The notes beneath the pieces are model-generated. The model was not told the origin of the DNA. It was given only the letters and a program-made list of their open reading frames with translations, and did no database searches. The translations under genes and the position numbers were made by a program. From Sporocytophaga sp. (GTDB lineage: Bacteria; Bacteroidota; Bacteroidia; Cytophagales; Cytophagaceae), in contig JANQAB010000002.1 of the NCBI GenBank assembly GCA_024707265.1, forward strand, positions 392,188-456,187: a stretch of DNA of 64,000 bases, written 5' to 3'. Of the stretch, positions 36,901 to 45,404 are shown piece after piece (the stretch's first letter is position 1; every line of letters starts with the position of its first letter).

Positions 36901-38606
36901 CTCCTGCACTGATTCCAGGCAGAATTGAAGCAGAAGACTATGACCTAGGAGGTTTGGATATAGCTTACTATGATGATACCCAGGATAACAAAGGCGGTGA
37001 ATACAGAGACGATTTTGTAGACATTGAAAAATGCGCAGAAGGCGGTTATGACATCGGCTTTATGGATATCGGTGAGTGGTTAAACTATACAGTACAAGTA
37101 GATTCAGCAGGTACTTATGAACTTGGAGTGCGAGTAGGTTCACCAAATACAGGTAAGGTTCTTCACATAGAAATGGACGGCGTTGACATTTCAGGTCCTG
37201 TTACTGTGCCGAACACAGGTGACTGGCAGAAGTATGAAACCGTAAAGATTCCAAACATCCAGCTTACAGCAGGTGTGAAGGTTATGAAGATAGTAATGGA
37301 TTCAGCAGAGTTTAATCTGAATTATGTTGAATTCAAGAAAGTATCATCACCTAACCCAAACCCAACAGTTTCTACTCCATACCATGGAAGTCCGGCACTC
37401 ATCCCAGGCAGAATTGAAGCAGAAGACTATGACCTAGGAGGTTTGGATATAGCTTACTATGATGATACCCAGGATAACAAAGGCGGTGAATACAGAGACG
37501 ATTTTGTAGACATTGAAAAATGCGCAGAAGGTGGTTATGACATCGGCTTTATGGATATCGGTGAGTGGTTAAACTACACTGTTGAAGTAAAAGAGGCAGG
37601 TAATTATGAATTGGGAGTACGTGTAGGTTCACCGAATTCAGGAAAAGTCCTTCATATAGAAATGGATGGTGTTGATATTTCCGGTCCTGTAACTGTACCG
37701 AATACAGGTGACTGGCAGAAGTATGAAACCGTAAAGATCCCAAACATCCAGCTTACAGCAGGTGTGAAGGTTATGAAAATCGTTATGGATTCAGCAGAGT
37801 TTAACCTGAATTATGTTGAGTTTATTCCAGTACAGAAACCTTCGGATTCAACAGGAGCTAAATGTCTGCTTACAGAAACTCCGGATGCTTCAAAATTTGT
37901 AATAAGAAATGCGTATGCAGATCAGTACAGCGGAGCAGGTTTAAGCAATGTTGATGGGGCTCTTCAGATTACGCAAAAACAATGGGGACAATCGTACATT
38001 TATGTTATCGAAAGTGCTAGTAAATATTCTGTAGAAGCAGGAAAAGCATACACCATATCATTTGACTTTAAAGATAATGAAGTAAATAGAGTTGCTTCAA
38101 TAGAAACTGGATTTGCTAAATCTATTGAGTGGAATGGTCCGGTAAATGCTCAGCCATTAACTTCAATTGCAGGTTCATTCAGCTCTGCTGGTTTTGAAAA
38201 GCAGGCTGTAACTTTTAATGCACTTTCAACAGGAAGCTATTATTTGGTTGTGAAGCTAAATTGGACAAGTCAGCCTAATGCTAAAACAACAAATTATATC
38301 AAAAATATTTCTGTTTGCGAAGAAATTGCAATGCCTTCAACAGCATTAGCAGCAAACCAGGAAATGACTATTGCAGGTCCAAATCCATTTAATGATGAAA
38401 CACTGGTATATATCCCATTTGCCGGAAACGGCAATGCTGAAGCGAATGTGAATATAACAGATGTTTATGGAAAGCCTGTGACATCTTATTCTACTCCGTT
38501 TGAGGGGCAATTGCTTCCAATAGGAAAAGGACTTGCTATTGGAATTTATATTGTTACTGTTTCTTATGAAGGTCAGGTTTACACCACCAGAGTGATTAAG
38601 AATTAG
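33945..38606 (+). CDS. Giant T9SS-exported protein with Ig-like domains and six CBM6-like modules
   Basis: 1553 residues. There is a signal peptide (about 1-23) and three Ig-like repeats (about 44-140, 141-230, 233-325, each with a KVEFYLG or KVELFNG core and Y.FNW.D). Six CBM6-type modules start at about residues 329, 493, 656, 819, 982 and 1145. A further beta-sandwich lies at about 1305-1465, and a T9SS sorting domain (GPNPFNDETLVYIPF) ends RVIKN. Each CBM6 module has R-I-EAEDYD, FMDIGEWLNYTV and a closing NLNYVEF, residues that line glycan-binding sites. No catalytic domain is visible. It likely binds plant or cell-surface polysaccharide outside the cell. Confidence 0.92.
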   Translation: MKKKVLLFLSLAILGQAWNARGSTLPKVGTSLSVNLKTNSTPTVSLVSPAANATYAVGQSVTITASASDPEEVISKVEFYLGSVKIAEDLSSPYSIIWNDVPEGAYAITAKAYNESGASATSSEVAFTVGERVNLFPVVSIVSPASNASIAEGETIVVSVNASDADGNIAKVELFNGSTKIAERTSLPYTFNWTDVANGTYSITAKATDNEGAESVSSSVTFTVKAAAQGAAPVVKITSPSTNSTFQEGKVITINADASDSDGTISVVEYYNGTEKIGQELLEPYSLLWNNASVGTHSITVKAIDNSGLFTISDPITIVVNERSALKEPYHGTPAEIPGRIEAEDFDKGGQNLAYYDDTPDNKGGQYRTDEYVDIEKCAEGGYDIGFMDIGEWLDYTVDVKVAGIYDLGVRVGSPNTGKVLHIEMDGVDISGPVTIPNTGDWQKYITVKIPDIHLAAGIQTMKIVMDSAEFNLNYVEFKKVSSPNPNPTVSTPYHGTPALIPGRIEAEDYDLGGLDIAYYDDTQDNKGGKYRDDFVDIEECVEGGYDIGFMDIGEWLNYTVQVDSAGTYELGVRVGSPNTGKVLHIEMDGVDISGPVTVPNTGDWQKYETVKIPNIQLTAGVKVMKIVMDSAEFNLNYVEFKKVSSPNPNPTVSTPYHGTPALIPGRIEAEDYDLGGLDIAYYDDTQDNKGGKYRDDFVDIEECVEGGYDIGFMDIGEWLNYTVQVDSAGTYELGVRVGSPNTGKVLHIEMDGVDISGPVTVPNTGDWQKYETVKIPNIQLTAGVKVMKIVMDSAEFNLNYVEFKKVSSPNPNPTVSTPYHGTPALIPGRIEAEDYDLGGLDIAYYDDTQDNKGGEYRDDFVDIEKCAEGGYDIGFMDIGEWLNYTVQVDSAGTYELGVRVGSPNSGKVLHIEMDGVDISGPVTVPNTGDWQKYETVKIPNIQLTAGVKVMKIVMDSAEFNLNYVEFKKVSSPNPNPTVSTPYHGTPALIPGRIEAEDYDLGGLDIAYYDDTQDNKGGEYRDDFVDIEKCAEGGYDIGFMDIGEWLNYTVQVDSAGTYELGVRVGSPNTGKVLHIEMDGVDISGPVTVPNTGDWQKYETVKIPNIQLTAGVKVMKIVMDSAEFNLNYVEFKKVSSPNPNPTVSTPYHGSPALIPGRIEAEDYDLGGLDIAYYDDTQDNKGGEYRDDFVDIEKCAEGGYDIGFMDIGEWLNYTVEVKEAGNYELGVRVGSPNSGKVLHIEMDGVDISGPVTVPNTGDWQKYETVKIPNIQLTAGVKVMKIVMDSAEFNLNYVEFIPVQKPSDSTGAKCLLTETPDASKFVIRNAYADQYSGAGLSNVDGALQITQKQWGQSYIYVIESASKYSVEAGKAYTISFDFKDNEVNRVASIETGFAKSIEWNGPVNAQPLTSIAGSFSSAGFEKQAVTFNALSTGSYYLVVKLNWTSQPNAKTTNYIKNISVCEEIAMPSTALAANQEMTIAGPNPFNDETLVYIPFAGNGNAEANVNITDVYGKPVTSYSTPFEGQLLPIGKGLAIGIYIVTVSYEGQVYTTRVIKN
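34929..37830 (+). repeat. Six tandem CBM6-coding repeats, 489-bp period
   Basis: The CC(A/G)TATCATGG start of each unit lies at 34929, 35421, 35910, 36399, 36888 and 37377 (the last begins CCATACCATGG). The first interval is 492 bp and the next four are exactly 489 bp (163 codons). Units 2 and 3 appear almost identical over their full length; I noticed one base difference. Unit 1 and the second half of unit 6 are more diverged. The units are joined by a SSPNPNPTVSTPYHG linker. Confidence 0.93.
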
Positions 38607-38653
38607 TGATGATATTATAAGTTCACTTTAGATTAAGTTTTACTATGTACCAG

Positions 38654-38688
38654 AAAAGGGGCAGCCAGAAAGAGGCTAGCCCCTTTTT
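38654..38688 (+). terminator. Rho-independent terminator
   Basis: AAAAGGGGC (38654-38662) pairs with GCCCCTTTT (38679-38687), extended by an inner AGCC/GGCT, followed by T. It ends the CBM6-protein gene. Confidence 0.85.
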
Positions 38689-38781
38689 GCATTTAGTAGT
38701 GTATCTCCCTTGATAATAACTGCTCCAGAACCTAATAGAGAATACCAAGGTTTTGATAGAAGATGTTAAAAGCAAAAGTAT

Positions 38782-39213
38782 ATGATTGATCAGATTTTAA
38801 AACTAGCAAAAGACAATCTGGGGCCGGTTCTTCAGCAAAAAGAACAACTGAATTCTCAGCAGGTAGATAAAACCGTGGAAGTTGCCGGAGAGTCTTTTAA
38901 TGGAGGATTGCAGAGTATGGCATCATCAGGTAATGCTAATCAACTCTTGAACTTATTTAACGGAAAGAGTGACCCGGAAGGGAAGCAGAATTTCTCTAAT
39001 TCAATCATGAAGAAATTTGTTCCTTCTTTAGCCACTAAATTAGGCATTGACGAAGCCAAAGCTCAGTCCATTGCAAATTCTGTAGTGCCATTTCTGCTGG
39101 ATAAATTTTCTTCTGAAGGTGGACAAGCTAAAGATAGTGGGGATTTACTGAAAAAGTTTGGAATAGGTGGAGTGGGTTCTGTTGCAGAAAAAATCGGAGG
39201 CTTTTTTAAATAA
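38782..39213 (+). CDS. DUF937-like small helical protein
   Basis: The 143-residue protein is alpha-helical and Gln/Ser/Gly-rich. It starts MIDQILKLAKDNLGPVLQ and has a helical centre with SIMKKFVPSLATKLGIDEAK. Its C-terminus is glycine-rich (KKFGIGGVGSVAEKIGGFFK). It resembles the DUF937/YidB-like proteins, whose role is unknown. No export signal. It is a single-gene unit with a strong terminator after it. Confidence 0.65.
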   Translation: MIDQILKLAKDNLGPVLQQKEQLNSQQVDKTVEVAGESFNGGLQSMASSGNANQLLNLFNGKSDPEGKQNFSNSIMKKFVPSLATKLGIDEAKAQSIANSVVPFLLDKFSSEGGQAKDSGDLLKKFGIGGVGSVAEKIGGFFK

Positions 39214-39235
39214 GTAAAAGCTAATTCAGTAATCT

Positions 39236-39289
39236 AAAAAAAAGAAAGTTGATTGGCTGGTTTAACAAGTCAATCAACTTTCTTTTTTA
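39236..39289. terminator. Bidirectional Rho-independent terminator
   Basis: An 18-bp stem, AAAAAAGAAAGTTGATTG with its complement CAATCAACTTTCTTTTTT (about 39237-39254 and 39271-39288), lies between convergent genes and serves both. Confidence 0.9.
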
Positions 39290-39297
39290 TATAATCA

Positions 39298-40170
39298 TCA
39301 AATATGTCTTTCGGCATGATAAGAGGATCTTACCAATGGTCCGGATTCTACATAATTGAATCCTTTTTGAAGACCTACTTCTTTATATTTTTTAAACTGA
39401 TCAGGATGGATGAAATTAACGACTCCCAGGTGCATCTTGGTAGGCTGAAGATATTGTCCCAGTGTTAATACATCTAGTCCATGAGCAAGAAGATCATCCA
39501 TTGCTTCATAAACCTCTTCTTCAGTTTCGCCTAACCCTAGCATGATCCCTGATTTGGTTCTTTTTCCAAAGTTCTTTATTCTTTGGATCTGCTCAAGGCT
39601 TCTTTCATATTTGGCCTGTGGTCTTACAAGTCTGTACAGCCTCTTGACAGTTTCCACGTTATGAGATACCACTTCCTGGCCTGCACTGATCATTCTTTCG
39701 AGTGCCTCCCAATTGCCTTTTACATCCGGAATAAGGGTTTCGATGGTTGTCTGAGGGGAAACTTCTTTGATGGCTTTTACTGTCTGATACCAGACCTCAG
39801 CGCCACGATCTTTAAGCTCATCCCTGTTGACTGATGTGATTACACAGTGTTTTACAGTCATCAGTTTAACAGCTTCAGCAACCCTTCTTGGTTCATCAGT
39901 GTCGTATTCAGTGGGCCTTCCTGTTGCAACAGCACAGAAAGAGCAACTTCTGGTACATATATTACCAAGGATCATAAACGTGGCCGTTCCTGCTCCCCAG
40001 CATTCGCCCATATTAGGGCAATTCCCACTCTGACAGATTGTATGAAGTTTATGATCATCAACAAGCTGTCTTACTTTTGCATACTCTTTTCCAACAGGAA
40101 GCTTTACCCTTAGCCAATCAGGTTTGCTTTTTCTTGTTGTTTCTGAGTTGTTTACAACTTCTTCGGCCAT
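39298..40170 (-). CDS. lipA: Lipoyl synthase
   Basis: The 290-residue radical-SAM enzyme inserts two sulfur atoms into octanoyl groups on lipoyl domains. It has the auxiliary cluster motif [12 protein letters not shown], the radical-SAM CTRSCSFC, and the C-terminal RSSYHAERH with the conserved Arg-Ser-Ser-Tyr. Its product is needed by two systems encoded in this window, the glycine cleavage system (gcvP) and the ketoacid dehydrogenase (43287-45266). Confidence 0.97.
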   Translation of the reverse strand: MAEEVVNNSETTRKSKPDWLRVKLPVGKEYAKVRQLVDDHKLHTICQSGNCPNMGECWGAGTATFMILGNICTRSCSFCAVATGRPTEYDTDEPRRVAEAVKLMTVKHCVITSVNRDELKDRGAEVWYQTVKAIKEVSPQTTIETLIPDVKGNWEALERMISAGQEVVSHNVETVKRLYRLVRPQAKYERSLEQIQRIKNFGKRTKSGIMLGLGETEEEVYEAMDDLLAHGLDVLTLGQYLQPTKMHLGVVNFIHPDQFKKYKEVGLQKGFNYVESGPLVRSSYHAERHI

Positions 40171-40281
40171 TCTATTACTATTTGAAATTTACGAAAAATA
40201 AGAAAGTTTTTTACCAAATCCTAAGCAAGGACCGGCTTCTCACTAACAATCCAGAGAATCAATAAATTTGGTAAAAAGCAA

Positions 40282-41016
40282 TTATTTTCTTCTTCCGTAA
40301 AATATAGTCACGTACAAAGAAGTAAAAACAGATTTATTTTGATAGGAGTGATTAATATCATCAAGGATTACCATTTTCTGAGGATAAGCTTCTATCAGAG
40401 TACCTATTTCCAGACCGGATACATTACTGGTAAAGCTTCCGAACTCAAAGCTGATTCCTGCTTTCACATTTAATCCTGGAACTATTTTCATTTGATCAAA
40501 ACCTGAGAAAATTCCACCGGTGCCCAGGATTTTATTGGTATTGGTGTGCTTCTCAGGGTCGTAGGGCTCTACTGCAATGTAGGAATCATAATCATATTCA
40601 ATAGTATAGGGCTTAAGGATTCCAAGCGAAAGGCCTCCTGCGAAAACTGCATCAACCTGCACCCCTTCTTCAGGAGCTTTATGAAATAAAATTATAGTTC
40701 GGCCATATTGTAATCTCACGGGAAAAAGATAATTTTTCTTTTGTTGCACGTAAGGACTACCATTTGAACTTGCATATTTCGCCTCCTTCGGATGTTTTAC
40801 ATTTGCTATTTCGACCCCGAAAGTTTCATAAATATTGTTCTTTTTTAACCTCGAAAATTTTCCGTTTAATCCACCTATAAAACCGGCATTGGTATTAAAA
40901 TTCAAGCCAATAAGAAATTCCCTTTTATAGGGTGGTTCCAGCACCTGAGCCTTTGTTTCTGAGAGACTAATAGAAACAAGCATTAGGATATAAAAAACTA
41001 CCTTTATAAATTTCAT
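40282..41016 (-). CDS. Exported outer-membrane-type beta-barrel protein
   Basis: The 244-residue protein has a signal peptide (MKFIKVVFYILMLVSISLSE, cut near TKAQ) and a mature part of alternating strands, such as REFLIGLNFNTNAGFIGG and VNVKAGISFEFGSF. It closes with SLYVTIFYGRRK, typical of a membrane-inserting last strand. It resembles Bacteroidota outer-membrane beta-barrel proteins of no assigned function. It lies upstream of lipA on the same strand with a 111-bp gap. Confidence 0.65.
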   Translation of the reverse strand: MKFIKVVFYILMLVSISLSETKAQVLEPPYKREFLIGLNFNTNAGFIGGLNGKFSRLKKNNIYETFGVEIANVKHPKEAKYASSNGSPYVQQKKNYLFPVRLQYGRTIILFHKAPEEGVQVDAVFAGGLSLGILKPYTIEYDYDSYIAVEPYDPEKHTNTNKILGTGGIFSGFDQMKIVPGLNVKAGISFEFGSFTSNVSGLEIGTLIEAYPQKMVILDDINHSYQNKSVFTSLYVTIFYGRRK

Positions 41017-41069
41017 TTTAATTAATTTTCTAATTTTAATCTTAACTTAAAAATCAAGTTTTTGGTCTG

Positions 41070-41477
41070 ATGTTTTCAATAAAAAATAAATATCTGGGAG
41101 ATTTGAGAACCGAAGCGGTTCATCTGAAGTCTGGTAATACAATTATTACTGATGCTCCTCTTGACAATAACGGAAAAGGGGAAGCTTTTTCACCCACAGA
41201 TCTGGTTTCTGCTGCGCTTTGCAGTTGCATGATGACCATCATGGGAATTACTGCAAGAAAGGAGAACCAACTTATTGACGGAGTGGAAGCGGAGGTAACC
41301 AAGGTTATGACTGCCAATCCGAGAAAGATTTCTGAAATTCATGTAAACTTTACTTTCCCTGCCGGCTTAAGCCTGAGCAAAGAAATCAAGGAGAAACTTG
41401 AACACGCCGCTCATACCTGCCCGGTTGCTTTAAGCTTAGATCCTACGATTAAACAGATAGTTACTTTTAATTACTAA
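41070..41477 (+). CDS. OsmC/Ohr-family peroxiredoxin-like protein
   Basis: The 135-residue protein has the two conserved OsmC cysteines, in ALCSCMMTIMGI and AAHTCPVALSLDP. Between them is the usual beta-sheet and helix arrangement, with FSPTDLVSAAL before the first cysteine. OsmC proteins reduce organic hydroperoxides with these cysteines. The stop codon overlaps the end of the convergent ytxJ gene by 4 bases. Confidence 0.92.
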   Translation: MFSIKNKYLGDLRTEAVHLKSGNTIITDAPLDNNGKGEAFSPTDLVSAALCSCMMTIMGITARKENQLIDGVEAEVTKVMTANPRKISEIHVNFTFPAGLSLSKEIKEKLEHAAHTCPVALSLDPTIKQIVTFNY

Positions 41478-41814
41478 GCGGAAAGCTGTTTTTTAATTTC
41501 CTCATAGTTAATTCCCATATGTGAGGCATGGTAAACACAATTGCCATTTTTAATAATCAGTAGTTGTGGTGATTCATGCCTTACTTTAAACACATCTTCA
41601 ATTTTATTAGAAATATTTCTAAAGGATATCAAGTCAAGATAAAAAGGTTTAATTCCGTTTACTTCCTCTGGTTTCAGGATCTTTCCAGACGATTCAATGC
41701 TGTTGAGCTTATTGAACATCTGGTACTATGCTTAAATATAACCACAGGTTCTCCGGAGGATAAATCCTTAATATGGTTTAGTTGCTGCTCTTCTTTTAAT
41801 TCCTGCCATTCCAT
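41474..41814 (-). CDS. ytxJ: YtxJ-like (bacillithiol-associated) thioredoxin-fold protein, frame broken
   Basis: The true start is the ATG at 41814 (MEWQELKEEQQLNHI). The first half carries the single-cysteine redox motif FKHSTRCSISSTAL and the second half (from about KPEEVNGIKPFYLDLISF) continues in a different frame with SPQLLIIKNG. Adding one G after TCCTG near 41685 would give LERSWKPEEVNG, as expected for the family (about 113 residues). This is the only frame break in the window that looks like a lost base. Monothiol thioredoxin-like proteins of this group work with low-molecular-weight thiols. It is the third gene of an operon with two uncharacterised exported proteins. Confidence 0.82.
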
Positions 41815-41816
41815 AA

Positions 41817-42944
41817 TTAATACCAAATTTCAGCTTCTTTTTTATCGTGTCTAGGCTTTCTATCCTTTTTCTTCATATAGTTTGCATCCTCTACACCGCT
41901 GTTTCTTCCATATTTCTTCAACATACGTTTTCTGTATCTTTCTTTGGCCTGGTATGAATTTTTAACCTTGCCGCCTCTATATACAGAGCTTGGGTGCATT
42001 CCCTTTTTCTTCCCTCTTACAACAATGTCTCCCTGGTAATTAGCAATATCCTTTTGCTTCTTCCTTATTTTTCTTGCCTTCTGGTTTAAAGATCTAACTA
42101 AGATATCGCCCTTATAGTTTGCTAATTGTCTGCTCTTCTCTACACGCATGGCTGTGCGTTTCTCAAGAAAATTATTGGCAAGGTCTCCTTTATAATTGGC
42201 AATTTGCTTTCCCTGTTTTCTATCGATTTCCCTTACTTCCACTAAAGCTCCAGAATTCCTAGGTCCCTGCATTCTCGACTCTCCTGGAACAATATCTCCC
42301 TGGTATTTAGCCATTTGTTTGCTTAGCTTGCGCTCCTTTTTATGATTTACTACAACATAGTTATCATGAACAGGAGGTTTCATTCTTGATTCAGGCTGAG
42401 ATAAGTCTCCCTGGTACTTAGCCATTTGCTTGTTGAGCTTTCGGTCTTTTTTGTCATTAATTAAGACAGTTGTTCCTGCGGTATTTCTGGGTGCTTGTTG
42501 CCGAGACTCTGTTGGTTTTACATCTCCTCCGGATCCTTTATTTATATTCTGTGAAGTTCTTTTTCCTCCATCTCTTGCTTTTACAGTCCCATCTCCGCTC
42601 CTGGGAGCCTGCTGCCTGGATTCTGTCTGTTTGGTGTCTCCTCCGGAACCTTTATTAATGTTTTGTGAAGTACGTTTGCCTCCGTCTCTCGCCTTAACCG
42701 TACCGTTCCCATTTTTCGGAGCTTGTTCTCTGGATTCAGGCGCCTTTGATTTGGTCGATTTCTTTAGCGATTGTTTATCTGTCTTTCCTGTTCTTTGTTT
42801 TACTTTAACAGTAGGACCTCCTCCATCCGAATTCTGTGAATAAGTTGATTGAGGGATGCTGTAGGCCAACAACAAGGAAAACAGGCATGTTAAAAGATGC
42901 CTGTTCGAATATTTCTGGATAATGTTTGAGCGGAGTAAATTCAA
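41817..42944 (-). CDS. Exported basic repeat protein of unknown function
   Basis: The 375-residue protein has a signal peptide (hydrophobic HLLTCLFSLLLAYSIPQS, cut near TYSQ). A very basic, low-complexity body follows. Two or more copies of KARDGGKRTSQNINKGSGGD with ESRQQAPR lead into a series of five segments built on AKYQGD, ANYKGD or ANYQGD. The C-terminal tail is rich in Lys and Arg (RKRMLKKYGRN). I do not recognise the family. The repeats suggest a structural or nucleic-acid/polyanion-binding extracellular protein, which is inference only. It lies 11 bases after the small lipoprotein gene and 2 bases before ytxJ, all on the minus strand. Confidence 0.65.
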   Translation of the reverse strand: MNLLRSNIIQKYSNRHLLTCLFSLLLAYSIPQSTYSQNSDGGGPTVKVKQRTGKTDKQSLKKSTKSKAPESREQAPKNGNGTVKARDGGKRTSQNINKGSGGDTKQTESRQQAPRSGDGTVKARDGGKRTSQNINKGSGGDVKPTESRQQAPRNTAGTTVLINDKKDRKLNKQMAKYQGDLSQPESRMKPPVHDNYVVVNHKKERKLSKQMAKYQGDIVPGESRMQGPRNSGALVEVREIDRKQGKQIANYKGDLANNFLEKRTAMRVEKSRQLANYKGDILVRSLNQKARKIRKKQKDIANYQGDIVVRGKKKGMHPSSVYRGGKVKNSYQAKERYRKRMLKKYGRNSGVEDANYMKKKDRKPRHDKKEAEIWY

Positions 42945-42955
42945 GGTCAGATGAT

Positions 42956-43216
42956 TTAAATATGCGTTTTCCTTGGAGCGTTAAGTCTCTTATGCTTTTT
43001 CTTGTTTACAAGACCTGTGTTCTTATCGATTCTGCCTCTTTTCTTTTTGGCAAGCCTGGGATCTTTCACTGCTCCGCTATCATCAAACATGTTGAAGTCG
43101 GCCTCGTTGTTTTTACCCAAACCAGGGCATGGATAGTCCTTTTTTCTACATCCTGTTCCAAGGATTAAACCGACAAAAAGTACTATTAACGAGAAATAAT
43201 GTAATTTTTTCACCAT
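42956..43216 (-). CDS. Small basic lipoprotein of unknown function
   Basis: An 86-residue lipoprotein precursor whose hydrophobic leader ends in GTGC (lipobox cysteine at about 23), followed by DYPCPGLGKNNEADFNMFDD and a Lys/Arg-rich tail (KKKRGRIDKNTG, KKKHKRLNAPRK). No known domain. It is the first gene of the three-gene operon with the basic repeat protein and ytxJ. The shared basic tails of the first two products suggest they act together in the envelope. Confidence 0.65.
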   Translation of the reverse strand: MVKKLHYFSLIVLFVGLILGTGCRKKDYPCPGLGKNNEADFNMFDDSGAVKDPRLAKKKRGRIDKNTGLVNKKKHKRLNAPRKTHI

Positions 43217-43286
43217 TTAATTATAGGATAAAATAAAGAAATCTAAAGTATGAATCAAATCTTTCAAAAGCAACCCTTTAACATTT

Positions 43287-45266
43287 TTAGTAAAGAAGGA
43301 GCTCTTCAATCTTCTCTTTCATACGTTTTTTCGGCAGAAAGTTTTCTTCCAAAGCCGGAGAAAACGGAACAGGAGTATCCAGACTTCCTACTCTTACCAC
43401 CGGGGCATCCAGGTATTGGAAACAATTTTCCCCGATATAGGCTGCAATTTCTGAAGCAATACTTCCTGTAAGTGTATCTTCAGTGATGACAATTGCCCTC
43501 CCGGTTTTCTTAACGCTGTTTTCTACCGTTTCCTTATCCCAAGGTAATAAAGTTCTTAAATCGATGAGATCAGCAGAATAATTTCCCAGATTTGCCACAA
43601 TTTCTTTCGCCCAAATCACCGGAAGTCCATAAGTAATAATGGATATATCGCTTCCCTCTGATACCATTCGGGCTTTTCCTATCGGTTCTGTATAATAGCT
43701 TTCCGGAATCTCTTCAGAAACAGATCGATAAAGGAATTTGTGTTCAAAGAAAAGCACCGGATTGGGATCTTCAATGGACGCGTTTAAAAGGCCTTTGGCG
43801 TCATACGGTGAAGATGGAAAAACTACTTTAAGACCGGGAGTATGAACAAACCAGGCTTCATTTGACTGAGAATGAAATGGTCCCGCCGCTGTACCCGCTC
43901 CTGTTGGCATTCTTACTACGAGATCTGCATTTTGCCCCCAACGGTAATGAATTTTTGCAAAATTATTGACAATCTGGTTAAAACCGCTTGTTACAAAGTC
44001 TGCAAACTGCATTTCTATAATAGCCTTGTAATTATTGATTGACAACCCTAAGCCAGCGCCAAGGATTGCAGATTCACAAAGAGGGGTGTTAATGATTCTT
44101 TTTTTTCCGAATTTTTCAAGCAGTCCTTCAGTAACCTTAAATACACCTCCATATTCTGCCACATCTTGTCCCATGAGTACCAGTTTCGGATACTTCTCCA
44201 TGCTTTCCCTGATGCTGTCGGAGATCGCATCAACATAGCGTCTTTTAACTTTTTTTTCTGATGATGGCTTAATTAAAACCTGGCTAAAGGGAGCGTAAAC
44301 ATCTCCTAATTCAACAGAAGTATCTGCGCTTACTTTGGGAGCTTTGGCAACCTGAGCCCATGCGTCATCGATCTCTTTTTTAATTTCTTTCCTCATCTCC
44401 TGCATCTCGGAATAGGTTAGAACTTTTTGTTCAAGCAGGTATTTTTCGTAATTGTCTACTGGATCTTTTTGTGACCATTTTTCGAAAAGTTCCTGGGGAA
44501 CATATTTCGTTCCGGAAGCCTCTTCGTGGCCTCTCATTCTGAAAGTAAGAGCTTCGATAAGGATGGGACGTGGCTTATTGCGAATAGCTGTAGCTGCCTT
44601 TTTTACTGCATCATAAACTTCAAGGATGTTATTCCCGTCAATTTGCAAAGCATCAATGCCATAAGCCGGACCTTTATCTGTAAAACTTTTGAATCTGAAC
44701 TGCTCATTATTGGGGGTAGATAGGCCATAGCCATTGTTCTCTATCATGAAAATTACCGGCAGATTCCACACTGCAGCAACATTTAGAGCTTCATGAAAGT
44801 CTCCCTCGCTGGTTCCTCCGTCTCCGCTAAATACAAGAGTAGCTTTATTTTTATTTTCAAGCAGGTCTGCCAGTGCGATACCATCTGCTACAGCTAGCTG
44901 AGGGCCAAGATGTGAAATCATCCCAACGATGTGGTGCTCTTTTGTGCCAAAGTGAAAGGAACGATCTCTGCCTTTTGTAAACCCGGTAAGCTTACCCTGG
45001 AATTGCGAAAATAGTCTGAACAAAGGCACTTCTCTGGACGTGAAGATTCCAAGGTTTCTGTGAAGAGGAAGAATATATTCATCTTTTTCCATCGCCATGG
45101 CAGAGCCAACAGCTATGGCTTCCTGGCCAATTCCTGAGAACCATTTGCTTATTTCGTTCTGCCTAAGGAGAATAAGCATTTTTTCTTCTATAAGCCTGGG
45201 TTTCAAAAGCCCGGAATAAAGGCTTATCAGTATATCGTCGGAATATAATTTCCTATTGAAATTCAT
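43287..45266 (-). CDS. Thiamine-dependent ketoacid dehydrogenase E1, fused alpha-beta subunits
   Basis: One 659-residue chain holds both E1 subunits. The alpha half (about 1-320) has the thiamine-diphosphate motif GDGGTSEGDFHEALNVAA...ENNGYG and RMRGHEEASG. The beta half (about 335-659) starts RRYVDAISDSIRESM and contains MGQDVAEYGGVFKVTEGL. This fusion is a well-known Bacteroidota form, annotated as pyruvate or branched-chain 2-oxoacid dehydrogenase E1; substrate cannot be decided here. It needs a lipoylated E2 made functional by LipA, also in this window. Confidence 0.93.
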   Translation of the reverse strand: MNFNRKLYSDDILISLYSGLLKPRLIEEKMLILLRQNEISKWFSGIGQEAIAVGSAMAMEKDEYILPLHRNLGIFTSREVPLFRLFSQFQGKLTGFTKGRDRSFHFGTKEHHIVGMISHLGPQLAVADGIALADLLENKNKATLVFSGDGGTSEGDFHEALNVAAVWNLPVIFMIENNGYGLSTPNNEQFRFKSFTDKGPAYGIDALQIDGNNILEVYDAVKKAATAIRNKPRPILIEALTFRMRGHEEASGTKYVPQELFEKWSQKDPVDNYEKYLLEQKVLTYSEMQEMRKEIKKEIDDAWAQVAKAPKVSADTSVELGDVYAPFSQVLIKPSSEKKVKRRYVDAISDSIRESMEKYPKLVLMGQDVAEYGGVFKVTEGLLEKFGKKRIINTPLCESAILGAGLGLSINNYKAIIEMQFADFVTSGFNQIVNNFAKIHYRWGQNADLVVRMPTGAGTAAGPFHSQSNEAWFVHTPGLKVVFPSSPYDAKGLLNASIEDPNPVLFFEHKFLYRSVSEEIPESYYTEPIGKARMVSEGSDISIITYGLPVIWAKEIVANLGNYSADLIDLRTLLPWDKETVENSVKKTGRAIVITEDTLTGSIASEIAAYIGENCFQYLDAPVVRVGSLDTPVPFSPALEENFLPKKRMKEKIEELLLY

Positions 45267-45404
45267 ATTTTTAAAAAGTAGATTAGCAAAAATAAAGTAT
45301 TCGTAATTTTCCTGTTATTAAATGGGAAGGTTTTTTTATTTTTCGCCCCCAAATATGATCATAAATGATTAAAGAGGGTTATTGTTTAAAATCAGGAACG
45401 TGAG

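Noticed and set aside
42430-42843. Plus-strand 137-codon open frame opposite the basic repeat protein
   Set aside because: It mirrors the low-complexity repeats; the minus-strand frame has a signal peptide and operon context.
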